Origin: Daphnia carinata
Taxonomy: Eukaryota; Arthropoda; Branchiopoda; Diplostraca; Daphniidae
Direction of reading: 5' to 3'
Assembly: GCF_022539665.2 (NCBI RefSeq)
Contig: NC_081333.1
Coordinates: 11,778,971 to 11,842,970 of the forward strand
DNA length: 64,000 bases
Shown: positions 50,704-64,000 of the stretch, piece after piece
Position numbering within the stretch: the stretch's first letter is position 1
How the letters are laid out: every line of letters begins with the position of its first letter
Translations under genes and position numbers: made by a program
Notes under the pieces: model-generated
Databases searched by the model: none
Told to the model about the DNA's origin: nothing
Seen by the model: the letters and a program-made list of their open reading frames with translations, nothing else

Positions 50704-52485
50704 CTTCGTGTTACACAAACGCACGTAGCGTATTCTCTCGGCCGTCCAATCCCACCTAACTAAAGGGCCACGAATGAAGCGTGCATTATACGTACAGAAA
50801 ATGTTCGTCCACTTCTTCTTCAGCGTATCAATACGAAAAAAAGAATTTGTGTTACGAAAAGCGGGGAATGTTTAAAAGAAATTAAAAGAAGAGGAGAAAA
50901 AAAAAATGCGCTCTAGCAGTTGGCTCCGTCTCGAGTTTCTCCTTCTCCTTCATTTACTTAGATACTTTTTTTTTATTGGAATAATCGTAAAAAAAAGAAG
51001 TAATTTATTAATGCTGCAATATGTCTTGAAAGACGGGAGGAGGATCTGGGCATGAGGATGCTTCTCTTATTGTCTTTCGACGAAAGAAAAAAAAAAAGGC
51101 CAAATTTTCCCCAACACATATCCACATGCAACTCGGGTCGTAAAACGTCATTAACTACCGGACTAGTCTTTCGTTGCGGGCAGCAGCGCATACTATTAGA
51201 TTATATTCACGATCTCTCTCTTCCCCACTCCTCCGAAAGAGAAAAAAAAAAAGATTATACAACTTGTCTGTGTGTCTGAAACTACAGCACCAACAACCCT
51301 AACCTCATCTAATAGTCATCATCATCATCCGGCTGCTGTAACGCGTGGCCATCAAGTTCTGCTGTTGTATTGTAGTTTTTTTTTTTTTTTTTTTTCGGTT
51401 AAGGTTCTTCCCCTTCTCTTTCTTGCCGTCCCTACTTCGGCTATAATCGGGATGATGATGCTTAACATCATTTTGGAAAAAAAAAAAAAAAAAAAAAAAA
51501 ATGTTTTTGGGGAAAAAGAAAAATGTAATAATTTGATGTAAAACATAGTCAAGCATCACTCGTAAAAACCTATAAATCACGCACGCTACTCGGCCAGATT
51601 TGATGAGCGCTCTCAGAAGATCGCTGTCCCTACGAACCTTCATGTTGCCATCAAAGGCAGTTTACCGTTTGCTGTTTATCACATGTTACAACGTCGATCA
51701 CGATTTATTATTATTATTTTTTAAAGAATAAGCTTCCAATCGAAAGAATGACCAGGCTTTTTTCTTAAACGAGATTTTCTTTTTTTTTTTCAATTGTAAA
51801 CCATTCGTGTATTTTATGGCTATTATGTTTTTTTTTTTTACAAGTCTTTAAGGCCTGTATCGCCCTCTTCAGCGCGTCCGTATCAGAGGATTCGTCTTAT
51901 CATCACATTCACTGAAATATTAACAGATTCTCGATGTTTTGACCGGCTGTGTGATTGCGAGGTGCCACAATGAAGTGGTACTCCTTGCGGTGTCGATGCG
52001 TACGTCTTGAGCAACTGTTGAATGAAATGTCCGGCCAAAGAGTGTTCTTTCTGAACTTCTGCGACTGTACGTAGGTGATTTTAGCCAATCTATTTCCTTA
52101 TGTTATGTCTATTTGACTGTGCGTTTACTTGGGCATGGTGGAGCCATGGCAAAGATCCTAGCGCAGCAGCAGGTTGGAATGCAATTTGAACGTCGGACGG
52201 GGAATGAATGAGGAGGCATTTAGTGGACGTAGTGCACGCGGGCCACCATTGATTAATCACAGCGGGTGGTGCATCTAATGATATACGCGCAGACACTGTA
52301 GTATATAATGAGATAATCATCCTATACGTATTTTCTTTTTCTTTCGTTTAGCAACCGGCTAATGAGCTTATGCATTTGCTGTACAAATGATGGACTCTCG
52401 GAATATTTAGAGCGACCGTGAATTGCAGTCCGGGATGAAACGCCTTTCTCTTTCTTTCTTAAACACAGAGTTTATATAGAAAAGA

Positions 52486-52505
52486 GGGGGGGGGGGGGGA
52501 GGGGG
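52486..52505 (+). repeat. Poly-G tract
   Basis: Fourteen G, A, five G; G-quadruplex potential. Confidence 0.75.
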
Positions 52506-53522
52506 AAGAATGAAGCAATCAGGTGTTTCTGGGAATTTTTCTTTTTTGCTGCATGACCAGTTACTAATGATGCTAATTGAACGAAAATTTCAATTAGAAA
52601 CACAGTTTAGACTAGCCCACATTCACGCTCTTTTTTCGTGTGTAAATATATAGCCTACACCGCATAGTAGATGTTTGCGTACACACACACACACACACAA
52701 TGTATGGATATATACACACACGCTATATAGCCGTGATACGTACTATCATCACTACCGGTGTGTGGTTTCTCTTTTTGAATTGTAATCATCTAGACGAGGA
52801 AGGAAGTGGGCCGGGTCGACTCACCCATCCTTGTGTGGCGTCCAACTTGAATGTCTACGATCATCTACGTTGCGTCACTTCGTTAGATATGAATGTGTGC
52901 TTTTAAAAAGTCTAGACTCTATTCGATCTCGATGAACTGAGAAAACTGCGCTATTTCTTCTGTATTTTTTCTTCTCTTTTTAGGGTCGTAAAAATTACAA
53001 GTAAAGGTGCGTGGTTTCCGTTCAAACTGTGAGAGTTTTTTTTTTCTTTTCTGTTCGGTTCTTTTTGAACGGGCTCCGTCTGACAGAGCGCCTGCCACTG
53101 GCCCAGAAATTTTGTTGTTCTTATAACGTCATTAGTTGACGTAAACGGCCGGTATTGTACACGCATTGGTCGAAAAGCCCAAGCAAAGGCTATATAGGCG
53201 GGCTATTCAAACGGACGGCTATAGCACGACGGCTACAAAAACTAGTAGAACGCAGCAATACGTTTGCAGCTTCACACAGTAAATCACAAATGACTTTTCT
53301 TTTTGGGTTCCTTCTTCTTTTTTTTTTTTTATTTATATATAGATTTATCTTTGCGTGGCCTATTATTTACTTTTGAAGCTATTTGTTGGCTGGCCACTTC
53401 ATTTCTCTCAGCTGTTATTGTTGTTGTTTCTCTCAGCCCTTTTATTCCGCTGTCTCTTTTTATTTATTTATTTTTTACATTGCTTTTGTGCGCCGGACAG
53501 AAAACACGCAATTTCTGTAAAC

Positions 53523-53525
<3 letters not shown>

Positions 53526-53554
<29 letters not shown>
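53526..53554 (+). repeat. Poly-A tract of 29
   Basis: Visible directly; ends in GAAACG. Confidence 0.85.
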
Positions 53555-53556
<2 letters not shown>

Positions 53557-56500
53557 AACGAAATTGTGTTCCAAAACAGCAGCGGGTTTCTTTTTCCCGC
53601 GAGCTTTCAAAACGAAGAAAACAAACGTATAGACATAAGAAAACTGAATTCGTCGTTATTCTATATTTGGGGTAGCGCACAATAAACTACACAGTGTGGG
53701 AAAACACGTGTGTCCGTGTTTAGATACATATTGAATTCCCTTAAACACCTGAACGTGTTACACCAAATAAAGGATTAAAGAGCGAGAGAGAGAGAGAGAG
53801 AGCCGAAGCCAAATAAGAGCACAAACAAACGCGGTAGCAGCTGAAAGGAAGAAAACTAACGATCGGATCACGACGGTCCCCCTCCCAAAAAAGGAGGTGA
53901 ATCTGAAAAGGTTAGGGTCGTCTCCTCCTCTTTTTTTTTTTTTTTTATATCTATTTGTATAGTAGACAGATCTAATGTATTTTACCTTATCGGAGAGTGT
54001 CAGTGAGATGACGTTGTCGACAGGGGGCCCGGCGGCGGCAGTGCGGCGGAACCAATCGCAAACGATGCGCAATGGATCGAATTGCTTGTCTTTTTTTTTA
54101 AAGCCTTTTTTTTTTTTTCTTCTTCTTCTTCTTACTTTTCATTATTATTATTTATTTATTTTTTACTTATTTTTGGCTTCTACTGTGATGCTGAATTTAT
54201 CATCCGGACGGAAAACCGGCCGCGGGAAACTGGCCCGGGTACATCGGAGGCAGCAAAAGAGAATGAACCGACAAGCAAAGGTTGAAAACTTGCTGTATGT
54301 ACATATACGTATAACGTACACAAAAAGATGACGTATCACCATCCGGCAGCTCCCGCATTCACACTAACATGTACCACTTTTCTTTTTAATTTTTCTAAAA
54401 AAAAAAAAAGAAATTCTAAATCTTCTTTTGACTGGATATTAATGAGCTGCCTCTTTATTTTTTGTGTGCTTTTCTTCTTTTATTCTGTCCCATATTGTTA
54501 TACAAACACCTTGACTGGAGGTCTCTCTCTCTCTCTTTCTCTCTTCTAGTCTACACACAGTTCAAATAGAAACTGTCTTCGCGCGCTCGTTCATCTTCCA
54601 GCCACAATATGACGCGGACAGATATAAATCTGTGGTCGACCCTCCAACAACAAGAGGTGAAGGAGAGACATCGTTGTTTGGTTGGAAAACATCTTCAGAA
54701 ATGACAAAAGTCATAAGAAAAAAAAAAAAAAAAAAAAGGAGCGCCTTCAGTTAATAAATTAGCGGAACCGTCGCTTTTGAATTGAATCCTCGACGCTAAA
54801 AAAAACTGCCATCATCCTGCTGTGGCTTCTACGTTGCGCAGATGGTCTTCCGGGGGCCATTCTGTGCCTCCACCGGTGAGCGTAGGGCGACTAATATGCG
54901 TCCGTGCATTTGTATAAAACGCGCAAGTGGGGGGTTTGAAAAATGAGGACATATCGCAGTGTCCAACGCATTTTTTTATGCGTCTTAAACAAGTTTTCAT
55001 CTTTCGCCAAAAGGTTTTTCGTCTATTTCATGCAGCGTTTTGAATATCTTTTGCATAACTGAGGCATCTGCGGGAGGGCGGTCCAGATGTCGCAACGACG
55101 TGAACAGACGCGGGGAGATACTTCTTACTCGCACCCGCGTCGCTGATTTACAGCCGCGTTCATCATCCATATGGGATCCAGCTACCGCTGAATCTATTCC
55201 TTTTTTTTTTTATCTCTACTGAAATTGCCCCCTTTTTTTTTTTTTTTTAGATCGGCTATTATGCGCTGCTTTTTGAATTTTCATGTATTCTAAAATTCTA
55301 AAATTGTTTAAAGGAAAAAAGAATGGCGATCGAATGCCTTTGATGTAATCATTTGGCAAACGCATCTGATTAAAAAGCAGACATCATTTTCGCGTGTAAA
55401 GATGGGTCTTTTATTTGTAGTCTAGTTGGCTGTAGACAAATTAACTATTCATTTCTACCACAATTTCTTTTTATTTTGTTTTCTTTCTGTTTATTTTGGA
55501 ACATTTTGATTGATGAGATTCTGTTCCTTCTGTGTTAGTCTTTTTTTTTTTTTCTTTCGCACTTTGGAACGATCTAGATTTATGGATCGAATCAATCACT
55601 GGCGCTCATGCAGCGCGACACTTAATGGGAGTGCATACGCTAGACGAAGAACATTAACGGACGAATCCTTGTTGCGTGAGAACAGTCGATCGAAACATCC
55701 ATCGCCCCGATGACCAATTCGTTCATTTTCTTTTTATTTATTTCCTTAACTACTTTTGTTTTTTTGTTTTTTGCCTACGTAGCATCTCGCGTTATTAGAG
55801 ACGTTTGACGGTGCGTGGCCGCATCGTAACGGAGGATACACACACACACGGTTACGTCGAGATATTATAGAAAAAGAAAAGGAGGAGAAATGCATTGAGA
55901 CTTGCCGTTGGGTTCTCGTACGAAAGACCGACTCCATTTGGACGGAGATCGGTGGGCGGGTAGTTATCTATCGAAAATGTTATGAGCCCCTTTTTTTTTT
56001 TTTATATTCTTCTTGTTGTCTTCCCCGAAAAAAAAAAAAATACAAGGGTACCTTGTTCTATTCCGGGCCGTGTGTGTATTTATCTTATTCGTCTTGTTCA
56101 CGCGATGCCGCTTTGCTCGTTGCTGTCGGTTCACACTCGGCCGAACAAGTTGATGATTTCCAAACAATTCGGTGTGATAAATTGGCTCACTCAGTCACGA
56201 GACCAATCTACAGATAGTCCCTTCCATTGCGCTGGGGCAGGTGCGGATGTATAGTTAGTTTTTAAACAAAACAAAAAAAATTGTCATCTAACTAAAAAGA
56301 AAGAAAGAAAAAACGTGGGAGATGCGACAAACAAACGACAAGAAAAGGCCTTTCCTTTTTCTTTTTGATTGTTTCAAGCGCCACATCCGCTTTCCTCGGA
56401 AGAGACATCGTTGGGCCACACCGTTAAAAGCCATCAACTTGTATAGCGCGCCATCCGTGTGCAGTCCTCGTTACGACGGCGACGCGCATCGCCGAACTTC

Positions 56501-58399
56501 TAACCCGAACTATACATTTTCAGAAAAGAAAAGAAAGAAAAAACTGTAAGGGGGAACTAAAGATCGGATAGGTTGGGTGTGTACATGTCCCGCGTGAGTC
56601 GATTCCAGCTGGATCGAATATAGCGGCGCGCTGTGTGTACAGCATTTGACAAGGATCCTTATTTACGAGAGGAGGGTATAGAGTGGGGGGGAGAAAGAAA
56701 TGCACTCGTGTATGACGTGTGCTCTTGTATTCGACACACAATGAGGATTACAATGATTCAATTGCCCCAGTAATTCATTCACATGTCGACCCCAACGTGC
56801 ATTTGGTTGTTACAAGGTCGTATATTAAGCAAGACAATGGTCGGCTGCTGTGTCTATAGAGGAGTAAGGAAGGAAAACTACTAGGGCTGACTCTCGTACC
56901 AGAGAATTAGTTCCGCTAGAGAAAGAGAGAGAGAGAGAAAAAAAAAAAAAGCTGTGTGTCACTGGTGCGTTACACGGTGTGGTTCGTCGGTCATTGGTTT
57001 AGCTTCTCGTTTCTCTCAATTTTTATTTAGTTTTTGTTTTTGTTTTTTCTCTTTTTTTTGTTTTTTTTTTTTTTTCCCAAAGTTCTTGACCGCGCAGTAA
57101 CTTTGGACACACCGAAGTCTCGGAAGTGCGGGTTGTACCTTTTTCTTTTTTTTTTTTTAATTTCCTTCCTTTTCCTAAATACAAGGCATGGGAAATTCTT
57201 CCTTTCCTCGTTTTCATTTTTCTTCTTCTTCTTCTTCTTCTTCTTCTCTTTTGTTTCTTTTTTAACTGGCGGTTCCGCTTCACTGCCGGCAAGGCCGGTC
57301 ATCTTCCGTTCTTTTATCTTATCTGTTTTTCTCGTCACCCAACTATATACGACACTAACTTAAAATCGCACGTCCTTTCAAGTGGGAAACGTGTGCAAAA
57401 CTTGTAGATCTTTGCGATACGTTCTGCTCTAGACAGCTTCGATTTATTCATGTTCCAGACATTTGCGCGTCCACGTTCATGTTGTTCGAGTCCTTTTATG
57501 TGAAGATTTAAAAAAAATGATGTTCATCGACGAAAACTTCCCCTGCAAAAAAAAAACAAACAAAAAAACATTGAAAGTGGGGAAGTACCTGCCGTGACGA
57601 GTCGCACAGGTAAAGACGCAAAGAGTTTATTCCAGTAGGATTGTGTTTGAGTTGTTGCAGAAAAGTAGAGTATTAAACAATTCCAATAAAAAGAGGAGGT
57701 GGGTTCTATGTTTTCGTTCGACAGTGCGTGATTATTTCGGTTAGGGCGATTGCCCGTCGTGATTTTTGCTTCCGCCTGTTTACCTTAAAGCATTTCAAGG
57801 TGAGAGGGGTTACTACAGCATGTCTGGCAAGTGTGCGTATGCTTTGAAGGATTCCTAGAATTTCGAACGTGATTTTCCGATTTCATTTCGATGTTTCGTT
57901 AGTTCCCCCTTTTTCGAATGAATGGAGAAAAATAAAAATGTGTTACATTTTCCCGTTTGTCATGTTACGTTTGTAACAAGCACATCTGGCACAGCTCCTA
58001 AGAAAGAAACAAAAATGGAAGGCTCTCGTAAAATAAGATTTTCAAAATTAAAAAAAGTTTAATTTTTCGGTCTTAAAAATTTAAAGAAAAAAAAAAAAAA
58101 AAAAAAAAACACCGCAAAACATTTGGCCAAGCGGAAGTCAGCGACCGGGCAATTCTTTTTTTCTTTTTTTTTTTTTTCAATTCGAATCTTAGAGTCTTTG
58201 GCGAGGCAATATAAAAAGACAAACGAAAGACCGCAATGGTCAATTGATTGATTCCTCTATTTATCACGTCCTAGGGATGGGAGAATAGATCAATCACGGT
58301 GGACACCTTTTTCCACACACACAAAAGGAAGGCACATTACTGCTCGCTACCTCCCTTCCCCCGCTTTATTTACTAAATATCTATTTGATTTTTTTCTCT

Positions 58400-58401
<2 letters not shown>

Positions 58402-58432
<31 letters not shown>
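58402..58432 (+). repeat. Poly-T tract of 31
   Basis: Visible directly; another long T tract lies about 110 bp downstream (about 58,543-58,568). Confidence 0.85.
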
Positions 58433-58433
<1 letters not shown>

Positions 58434-59280
58434 TCGTCGACCACCGCGCAGCAAACGACGGACGCAGGTATAGGCGAAACCATTTCTTTTTTCCCAGGCG
58501 TCCGATTTTCCCAGGGTGTCTTCATATGTAACTCGGTTCGGTTTTTTTTTTTTTTTTTTTTTTTTTTTCCTTTTTCCCTCTTGCCATCAAAATAATTTGA
58601 CGTGATATATCAGTTCGAGATAATCATTTTTTTTTCGTGGATTTCAAATTTTTGAAAAAAAAAAAAAAAAAAAAAAAGAAAATAGTTCCCATTCCGAAAG
58701 AAAAAAAAAAAATATTGCAATTCGTTTGCGGTTGTCATTGAGGTTATCTGTTACCAGTTGGGATGTGAAATGCGCGATGCTAATGCCAAGGATGCGAATC
58801 GCGAAAGACCATTCGGCCAGCCCCTGTAGGAATTTGGCTTGAGTTGGCGCTTGGCTGGCCACGTAACAAGAAAATAAAACCATGTCGTGAATAACTATAC
58901 AGCAACATGCATGAAACAAGATCGTAGTGCACACCCATCACATGTTCATTATTTTATTTAATGCGAAAAAAAAAAAAAAAAAAAAAAGATTTCGCTTTTC
59001 ACGAAAGAGAATTGCACGTTATCCCCTCAAACTGATGCTCCGGGTATAGATTTTTTTTAAGCAAATGAGATATAAAAAAAAAAAAAAATGAAACAACCCA
59101 GAAATCCCCCGTATGCTTTCATGTTACCTACATAACTTGTTTCAGCTCGTTGAACCGTTACACGCAGACATGGCCAACGAGAAAAATAGGTAACAAAAAA
59201 AAAAAAAAACTGCTAAATAAAAGTAGAGCAATGATTATCATTGCCGATATGCAAAAAAAAAACACGAGGTCCTTCTTATC

Positions 59281-59294
59281 CCCCCCCCCCCCCC
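59281..59294 (+). repeat. Poly-C tract of 14
   Basis: Visible directly; the complement of the poly-G tracts elsewhere in the desert. Confidence 0.85.
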
Positions 59295-60505
59295 TTGGCT
59301 TTTAAGTTTATGGTGATTTTAGCTGGCGGTCTTTTCAACTCTTAAGTTAGTTGCTATGCGACGCTTCTTCGCCAAAGATTTTCTTTTATTTCACGTGCGA
59401 AGAACAAAAAACAAACAAAAAACAAACGACTATAGTCATCCGGACGTTTAATATTATTCATCCGTTAGTAACACGGTCGTATTATGCTGGAAAAAAAAAA
59501 AGCAGAGTAGAACAACAGCCGGAGTCGACATTCCTTTCCGTTGTTTGCTTCTGCAATTCCAGCACAATCAGAGGGAATATTCTACACATGTATAGATACA
59601 CTCGGTCCGATGACATCTGTATATTTAAGCATACATTTTTCTCGTTGTTTTTTTTTTTTTATTGAACTATTGTCGAGAGCAATTGAGACAAAACGCAGGA
59701 GCTAACAAGTGGATGAAGCAAAGTGCTCATTAGCACGCCATCGAACAGTTCCATGAAGACACTACGTCGTTACGTTGCCAACCGCTTTACATGCTTTCCT
59801 CCCTCATAGTTCGTTTGAATGCACGTGTACCTCGCCGTCTCTATTGTGCAGAAGGAAGAAAAAGATGATGAGAGTCATCGAGAAATTGTGGCTTAAAACG
59901 GTGCTCGTGTTATAACTCACGGGTGGGCCATTGCACGAATTGATGTGATGTCTAATTTCTTAGTGATAAAAAAAAAGAAAAAAAGCAAAAGAATATTTTT
60001 ACTATACGTACCATTTGAATAACGTATTTTTTGCTGCTCACGCTGAGAGCCATCAACAATTTCGAATCAAGTTGGGGGATGTTATCTACGTGACTCGTTG
60101 TTCGCTTAAGAGCCAATTGGATGCGGTTTCGATTCATTTTCACCCAGTGCAAAAAAAAAAAAAAAAATTAACTAACGTCTCGATTGTTTTGTTTGTCGTC
60201 CCTTTAAATAATACATCAACCGATGATAATTATAATCATTCGCCGCCGCTACGGTCGGCCCGTCTTATCTGCGCTTTTCACGTGTCCCGCATTCAAATGG
60301 CTTTGAAGAGCTGCAAGAAATAAGGGTGGACAATTCGTCAACTCGAAATGTCACCTCCCTACTGCCTTTTGTTGGTTGTTATTTCATTTCTTTGCGTTAT
60401 TTGTAAACACCTTTTCACTCTTTTTTTCCCCAGTGTGTTACGTCCGCATCGAATAGACGTCCAGCTTCGTTGCATTTGTCTTTCGTGTCTATTTATCATC
60501 ACACA

Positions 60506-60508
<3 letters not shown>

Positions 60509-60553
<45 letters not shown>
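60509..60553. repeat. TG dinucleotide array (~22 units)
   Basis: A long uninterrupted alternating purine-pyrimidine tract, able to adopt Z-DNA in principle. Confidence 0.9.
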
Positions 60554-60555
<2 letters not shown>

Positions 60556-62777
60556 AACGGGTCGTTCGTACATGGGAAAATACGTCAGCACTTAACCGAC
60601 GTCATCATCAAGACAACAGAAAAAGAAAAAAGCCAGGCAGGTCTTTCCTCCCTGTGGCGGGCAGCCGTCGTGCGGCGGAATCTTCCACACAAAAATAAAG
60701 AGACGGATTGCCTTGTCACACTTGCATATGCCTAACGTGCACACGCAGCTGGAATCCAAAAACTGGGCAACCCTTTCTGGCGTTTGTGACGGGCTGCGGA
60801 TTTTCACATCAACGGGTTTTTTTTATTTTTATTTTTCTCAGAAATCGAATATGTACGCAAGTCGGCCTTCTAACATGTGTAGATGTTGTTGACATCAACC
60901 AGAAACAACTGTCTCCTGCGTGTGTAACACCTTTTGCAACCGCAAAATGTTGGACCGCTTGTATATAAGATGGAATCTCTCCTTCGTTCTTATCATTTTC
61001 TTTTTTTTTATTTTTTTTAACGTGAAAATGACACGCCATGTCGTCACGGAGTTTCTTACAAATGATGAATCCGCACTTTAGCTACCACTGGGTGGGTTTT
61101 TCTTTTTGGTGGCAAACAGGTGAAGATAGCAGGTAATTGACGCCAGGAACGGGCAAAATGAGGGGGAGGTTCATTCACGTTCAAGCTCCAAAATTGCCGC
61201 TACTTACGTGTCCTATTCTCTCCTTTTATCTTCTTCGATAATAGAGACACTACAAGGTTCAATGTGAAGTAGCATTACAAAGGATGATTTCACTTTAACT
61301 GTTATCTATCTCTTACCCCGCTCTCTTTGTAGATTCTTTTTGGCGTGGAAAGTGACGTGGCGACCACACGGCGAGTGTCTTCTTCTTTGAAAGTTTTCCC
61401 CCCGCTGCTCCTGATGTCGTTATTATCTTCTTGGTTGTACTGGAAAAATTTTTTTTTTGCATGTTTGGTTTGCGAGAGCAGATGTTGGATGAATGTTCTT
61501 GTATGTACAGAGAGAAAGGACACAGCGTTTTTATTTTGTTGAGGATCCAGAAGAAAAAAAAAAAGAGATTGAAAGAAAACAAAAGCGAAGTGCAGAGAGA
61601 AATCGTTATTTGTTTGATCCGCGTTGCTCAGACGTTGAGCTCAGTTTCCCTGGAAAAAAAAAAGGGCACGCACATTGGGATGTGAGAATAAAAAAAAAAA
61701 AAAAATACTTTGCTTTTTTTTTTTTTAAATTTCATTTGGCTGTAGCCATTAATCACGACTCGATTTATTTGACGGTGCTTTTTCAGACGCCGAGAGTGAT
61801 GTTTAATACAAACGGAGGGTTCTTTCATAGATCTAGGCGCTCCGCTAGCGGTGGGCTTCTGCCGACATGTAAAAAGAATAAGATCGGCACGATAAAGTGG
61901 ATTCACATTTTTTTTTATTTATAAAGAACGCATCGTGATGGCCAGCTGTCCTACCTCTAGCCGAACAGACACAAAAGCGTCACATGATTAATGTTTATCC
62001 GCACCACAGTCAAGTAGTCCTTGTATATTACGATTCACGACGCATTACATGTTCATCTCTTCTTTAAAAGAAAAAAAAAAAAAAAAACACTGATCTAGAT
62101 GGACTGTGTTTTTTTTTGTTAAATATTTTTAATGCAGAAAAGAAAGGAGAGGATTACGGGATTGTTTACCCCTACGGCCAAGTGAGCTATAAGATGATGT
62201 TCTATTGCGATAAGTCTCTTATGGACTCTTCTTGATGTTTGTTTAGCTGGCGGTATCTACCTGCGTCACTCCACTGGATGACTTCGTCTAAATTGACATA
62301 GCGGCAAACCCTTTTTCCCTTCGTTTTTTTTTTTTTTTTTTTTTTGGCAATATTCACTTCTCAATTAACTGCATTTTCGTATAAGGTTGGCTCATCAATT
62401 AGGAAAAATATCCCAATATATTTCTTGGCAGTCTATCCCATCACGGTTGGCATACGCGTTTTGACTTGTTGAGGCTACACAGTACTTCCCCTCCGTCATC
62501 ATCATATATACATACCGTAACACCCAAAACAAACACAGCGGGAAGAATTGGGACAGACTTAGCCTATCACACGAGTCCTGGGATGAATAACGACAAGTAC
62601 CGACATCGTCGCCGGTGAAAAAGGAAAAAAACAAAAAACAAAAATGGAAGCTTTATCGTAAATTGTCTGACAAAAAGTCAACACTTGAGAGGAAAGCAAA
62701 CAAGAAAAAGGAAGGCGTCGTAGTTCCCATATCTTACGTGTATTATATAGCCAATTATAGTATGGTGTGATGTAGAT

Positions 62778-62793
62778 GTACGTACGTACGTAC
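62778..62793. repeat. GTAC tetranucleotide array
   Basis: Four GTAC units, each self-complementary, so the array is palindromic. Confidence 0.8.
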
Positions 62794-64000
62794 AGGAGAG
62801 AAATGCAATTTTCAAGTCTATCACCACCACCGGCAGCCCGTAGAAGGGAATAGGCGGTTGAAACGAGTGAACGAAGGACTTACTCTTGCGCGTCCCTCAC
62901 ACGAACATAGTGCGGCTGGAAATGTTCTTTTTTTTTTTTTTTTTTTTCTTTTCCTAATTTTCTTTTACGAGGTGGAGAAGCAAAAGAGGTGGAGTGGAAA
63001 GGCGACGGCGGCTAGCTGTCGTCAACGTTTAATGAGTCTGCTCTCAAGAAAAATTCGACCTCGAATATGGCGACGGCACTTCCCCTCAACTTGCTGGCAC
63101 TCCCCGATACAAAAAATCTCATAAAACGATGATGTCTGCCACTCATTTTGTGATTTCTATTTTGTTTTTTTGTTTCTTTTTTTGGCAGGGCTTCAACTTT
63201 ATTTTGTGTTGTTTTTAAAAAATAAAACACGGGAAGAAAAGACAGCGGGCCGGATACACCCACTAACTAATATTTAACACTGTGTTTTGTGCTGTGTGGA
63301 CACATCGTCAAATGAGGCTTGTAAATGGTGTGAAAAAATTCGGGCAAAAAAAAAAAAAAGCGCGTGAACGGATATACGTAAGCGGCCGAAATGATGGTTA
63401 ATAATTACGTAATAAAGAAGAGCGGCTAAGTTTTTATTTATTACACAGCCATGATATCCTTTGATGGCATAGTTTTTATTTTCTAAGTTGGTGGGATTGT
63501 TTGGCCGCCAACTCGTTCCCGTCTGTTTTTATTTCGTTTCGTCCCGCATTTCCTGTAGTTCATCGTGACCAACTCCCGAGCTCCCCTTGCTAATAATGCA
63601 CGAAAGTAATGTTAACAAGACTCAGCTTTTTTTTTTGCGCATATTTTTCGCCTCATTCGTTAAAAAAAATGAAAAAAAAAAAAAAGGAATGAAAAACAAT
63701 GAACACATAGACGCAAAAACGTCACTAGTCCACGGATGAACTGACCCGTGGGCCCCAATGAGTTTGCGGTCAGTTCAGGCCATTGATCGAAATGTGTGGG
63801 AACGGACCAACTCCAGAAAATAAAGAATAAGAATTAAAACAAAGAAAGAAAGAAAAAAGAATAAAGAAATGAATAGAAGTCCAACAATGTTCTTGGCATT
63901 TGTACTGTACAGACTTGTATATGTTGCGTCAATGAGAGAGAGATAGATACGGGCCGATCCCTTCTTTTTTTTTTTTTGGGTCCCCCAACCGTGCCCACAG

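Larger units (their letters stand above)
40337..64000. other. Gene-free, simple-sequence-rich DNA downstream of the atonal gene
   Basis: About 23.7 kb in which I find no supportable protein gene. The many open frames are short, cross homopolymers (poly-Phe, poly-Lys) and have no family signature. Long A or T runs recur every few hundred bases on both strands, with poly-G/C tracts and dinucleotide arrays. I found no tRNA, rRNA or CRISPR array by eye. It may hold cis-regulatory DNA of the atonal gene or of a gene beyond the right edge. Confidence 0.45.

Overview
The window looks like arthropod nuclear DNA, most likely a branchiopod crustacean such as Daphnia. This is inferred from animal gene families, dense compact genes with mostly 58-72 nt introns, and AT-rich intergenic DNA; no search was run. 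It has two very different halves.

Bases 1 to about 31,000 are gene-dense, with mainly housekeeping genes on both strands. In order they are: the 5' part of phospholipase C gamma (-, cut by the left edge), a small coiled-coil protein ending in a CaaX box (+), a HIRIP3/CHZ histone-chaperone gene (-), an unrecognised secreted glycoprotein (-), beta-COP of the COPI coat (+), a STARD10-like lipid-transfer protein (-), the mitochondrial ankyrin-AAA disaggregase CLPB (-), an unrecognised 144-residue protein (-), RNA polymerase subunit RPB10 (-), cytosolic Xaa-Pro aminopeptidase 1 (+), a small secreted glycine-rich protein (+) and cyclin H of CAK/TFIIH (+). I placed the exon joints by reading frame plus GT/AG signals. 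The genes do not form a pathway. Their spacing implies two divergent promoter regions (secreted glycoprotein/COPB1 and RPB10/XPNPEP1) and two convergent pairs (coiled-coil gene/HIRIP3 and COPB1/STARD10).

Bases 31,000 to 33,400 hold an AT-rich repeat block. It contains an apparent element of about 0.9 kb bounded by inverted GTCGGGCTTA repeats, and diverged internal units that carry hairpins.

From 33,400 to the right edge is about 30 kb with only one convincing gene: an intronless atonal-family proneural bHLH gene at 39,368-40,336. The rest is simple-sequence DNA with dozens of long poly-A/poly-T tracts, several poly-G/C tracts and dinucleotide arrays. A large non-coding domain around a proneural gene would suit dispersed enhancers, but I could not identify individual enhancers.

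The most informative oddity is that three otherwise well-conserved genes (HIRIP3, the secreted glycoprotein and XPNPEP1) each lose frame by one missing base at or beside a homopolymer. A fourth site, in PLC gamma, is ambiguous. This points to homopolymer undercalls in the sequence, or less likely to frameshifting or real mutation. I did not find a clearly new multi-gene system. The best candidates for something undescribed are the secreted glycoprotein, the CaaX coiled-coil protein, the nested hairpin at 34,174-34,250 and the inverted-repeat element.
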